Shown one piece after another: positions 49,313 to 49,815 of a stretch of 49,815 bases of DNA. The translations under genes were made by a program, and so were the position numbers. A model generated the notes under the pieces. The model saw nothing but the letters and a program-made list of their open reading frames with translations, made no database searches and was not told the origin of the DNA. This DNA comes from Phycisphaerae bacterium (GTDB lineage Bacteria > Planctomycetota > Phycisphaerae > Sedimentisphaerales > Anaerobacaceae): NCBI GenBank assembly GCA_017993835.1, contig JAGOLX010000045.1, positions 1 to 49,815 of the forward strand, given 5' to 3'. Position 1 is the stretch's first letter. Each line of letters opens with the position of its first letter.

Positions 49313-49815
49313 ATGCGAAGTCCAACCGTGAAACACCTGATTCGGATGTCCGCGATCGTGGGGGTGCTGGCGCTGGTGGTTATGCCTTCGGCGTACTCCC
49401 AATCGCAGACGCAGAACGCATCTCGAACCCGCAGCCAGACGGAATGGCAGCAAGGCCAATCGGACTGGCAGCAGGACACCTCGCCGCCGACGCTGGGGGG
49501 CCAGCCGGATTTCGGCCAGCGAATGATGCAGCGGCACGCCATGCAGATGCAGGAGATGCAGCAGGAGTTCGCGGAAATGCAGCGAATGGCGGAGGAGAAC
49601 CGCAACCGGGCCATTCAGCAGGCCGTCCGCGCGTCGGACGAGCAGTGGCGGCGGATCAAGCCGAAACTCGACCGCATCGAGAGGCTCAAAGCGGAGGCCG
49701 AGGTCTCTGCGGGTCCCAACTCCGACTCCGGCAGCGGCAATTTCCAGGGCCAGGGCCTCATGTTCGGAGGGATGTCCGGCGGCGGCGGGGGCGGGGGGGC
49801 GGCCTTCGGTTCCGG
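49313..49815 (+). CDS. Exported Gln/Met-rich protein, partial (runs off the window)
   Basis: The first 167 codons of a gene cut by the window end. The start ATG at 49313 has CAGGAGG (49299-49305) 7 nt upstream; the ATG at 49307 is too close to that site. A signal peptide (MSAIVGVLALVVMPSAYSQS) is followed by a Gln/Trp/Ser-rich stretch, then a helical Met/Gln/Glu-rich region (QRMMQRHAMQMQEMQQEFAE, then MQRMAEENRNRAIQQAVRAS) likely to form a coiled coil, and a Gly-rich segment at the end. It resembles short exported proteins common in planctomycetes; function unknown. Confidence 0.7.
   Translation, partial: MRSPTVKHLIRMSAIVGVLALVVMPSAYSQSQTQNASRTRSQTEWQQGQSDWQQDTSPPTLGGQPDFGQRMMQRHAMQMQEMQQEFAEMQRMAEENRNRAIQQAVRASDEQWRRIKPKLDRIERLKAEAEVSAGPNSDSGSGNFQGQGLMFGGMSGGGGGGGAAFGS

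Overview
The window looks like chromosomal DNA of a planctomycete, most likely from the Phycisphaerae/Sedimentisphaerales side. This rests on gene content, not on a database search: several Tat-exported sulfatases, a Tat-exported Gfo/Idh/MocA oxidoreductase, a prepilin-like protein with an [12 protein letters not shown] leader, three ECF sigma/membrane-partner pairs, and GC-rich coding DNA broken up by spacers full of short dispersed palindromes. There is one tRNA (Ser, GGA), no rRNA, no CRISPR array and no transposase gene.

Layout. 1-6.5 kb: a CstA-type transporter, the diadenylate cyclase pair cdaA-cdaR, a small lipoprotein behind a consensus promoter, and a uroporphyrinogen-decarboxylase-family protein. 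6.5-17.1 kb: a repeat-rich accessory stretch with two unrelated HEPN-type proteins, a trypco2-like small protein, an AP2-HNH endonuclease bracketed by copies of one dispersed repeat, a lipid kinase whose stop codon lies inside another copy, a pseudopilin-like protein and two secreted beta-propeller glycosidases. 17.6-29.1 kb: polysaccharide use, with a large secreted toroid-like protein, a Gfo/Idh oxidoreductase, a GH2 enzyme directly coupled to a sulfatase, a sugar-porter MFS protein and a decayed second sulfatase copy.

29.4-38.7 kb: a YbgC-like thioesterase, then the most interesting locus, a SIR2-like protein followed 24 nt later by a protein with two KaiC/RecA-like P-loop modules (30157-33129). 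A TPR protein, tRNA-Ser, an ECF sigma module, a ChbG-type deacetylase and a 3'-truncated anti-phage dCTP deaminase follow. 38.9-43.3 kb: a leftward sulfatase-sulfatase-transporter operon with a good promoter. 43.4-49.8 kb: an antitoxin-like gene broken by one in-frame TGA, two more ECF sigma/anti-sigma pairs, a secreted six-repeat protein and the start of a Gln/Met-rich exported protein.

Two themes tie the window together. One is breakdown and import of sulfated glycans: GH2, GH43, GH32-like, three sulfatases, a deacetylase, oxidoreductase and transporters. The other is scattered genome-conflict machinery: SIR2+KaiC, two HEPN genes, a trypco2-like gene, a truncated deaminase, a broken antitoxin and an HNH endonuclease. 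Much of the second set sits in DNA with a visibly higher A/T share than the carbohydrate genes.
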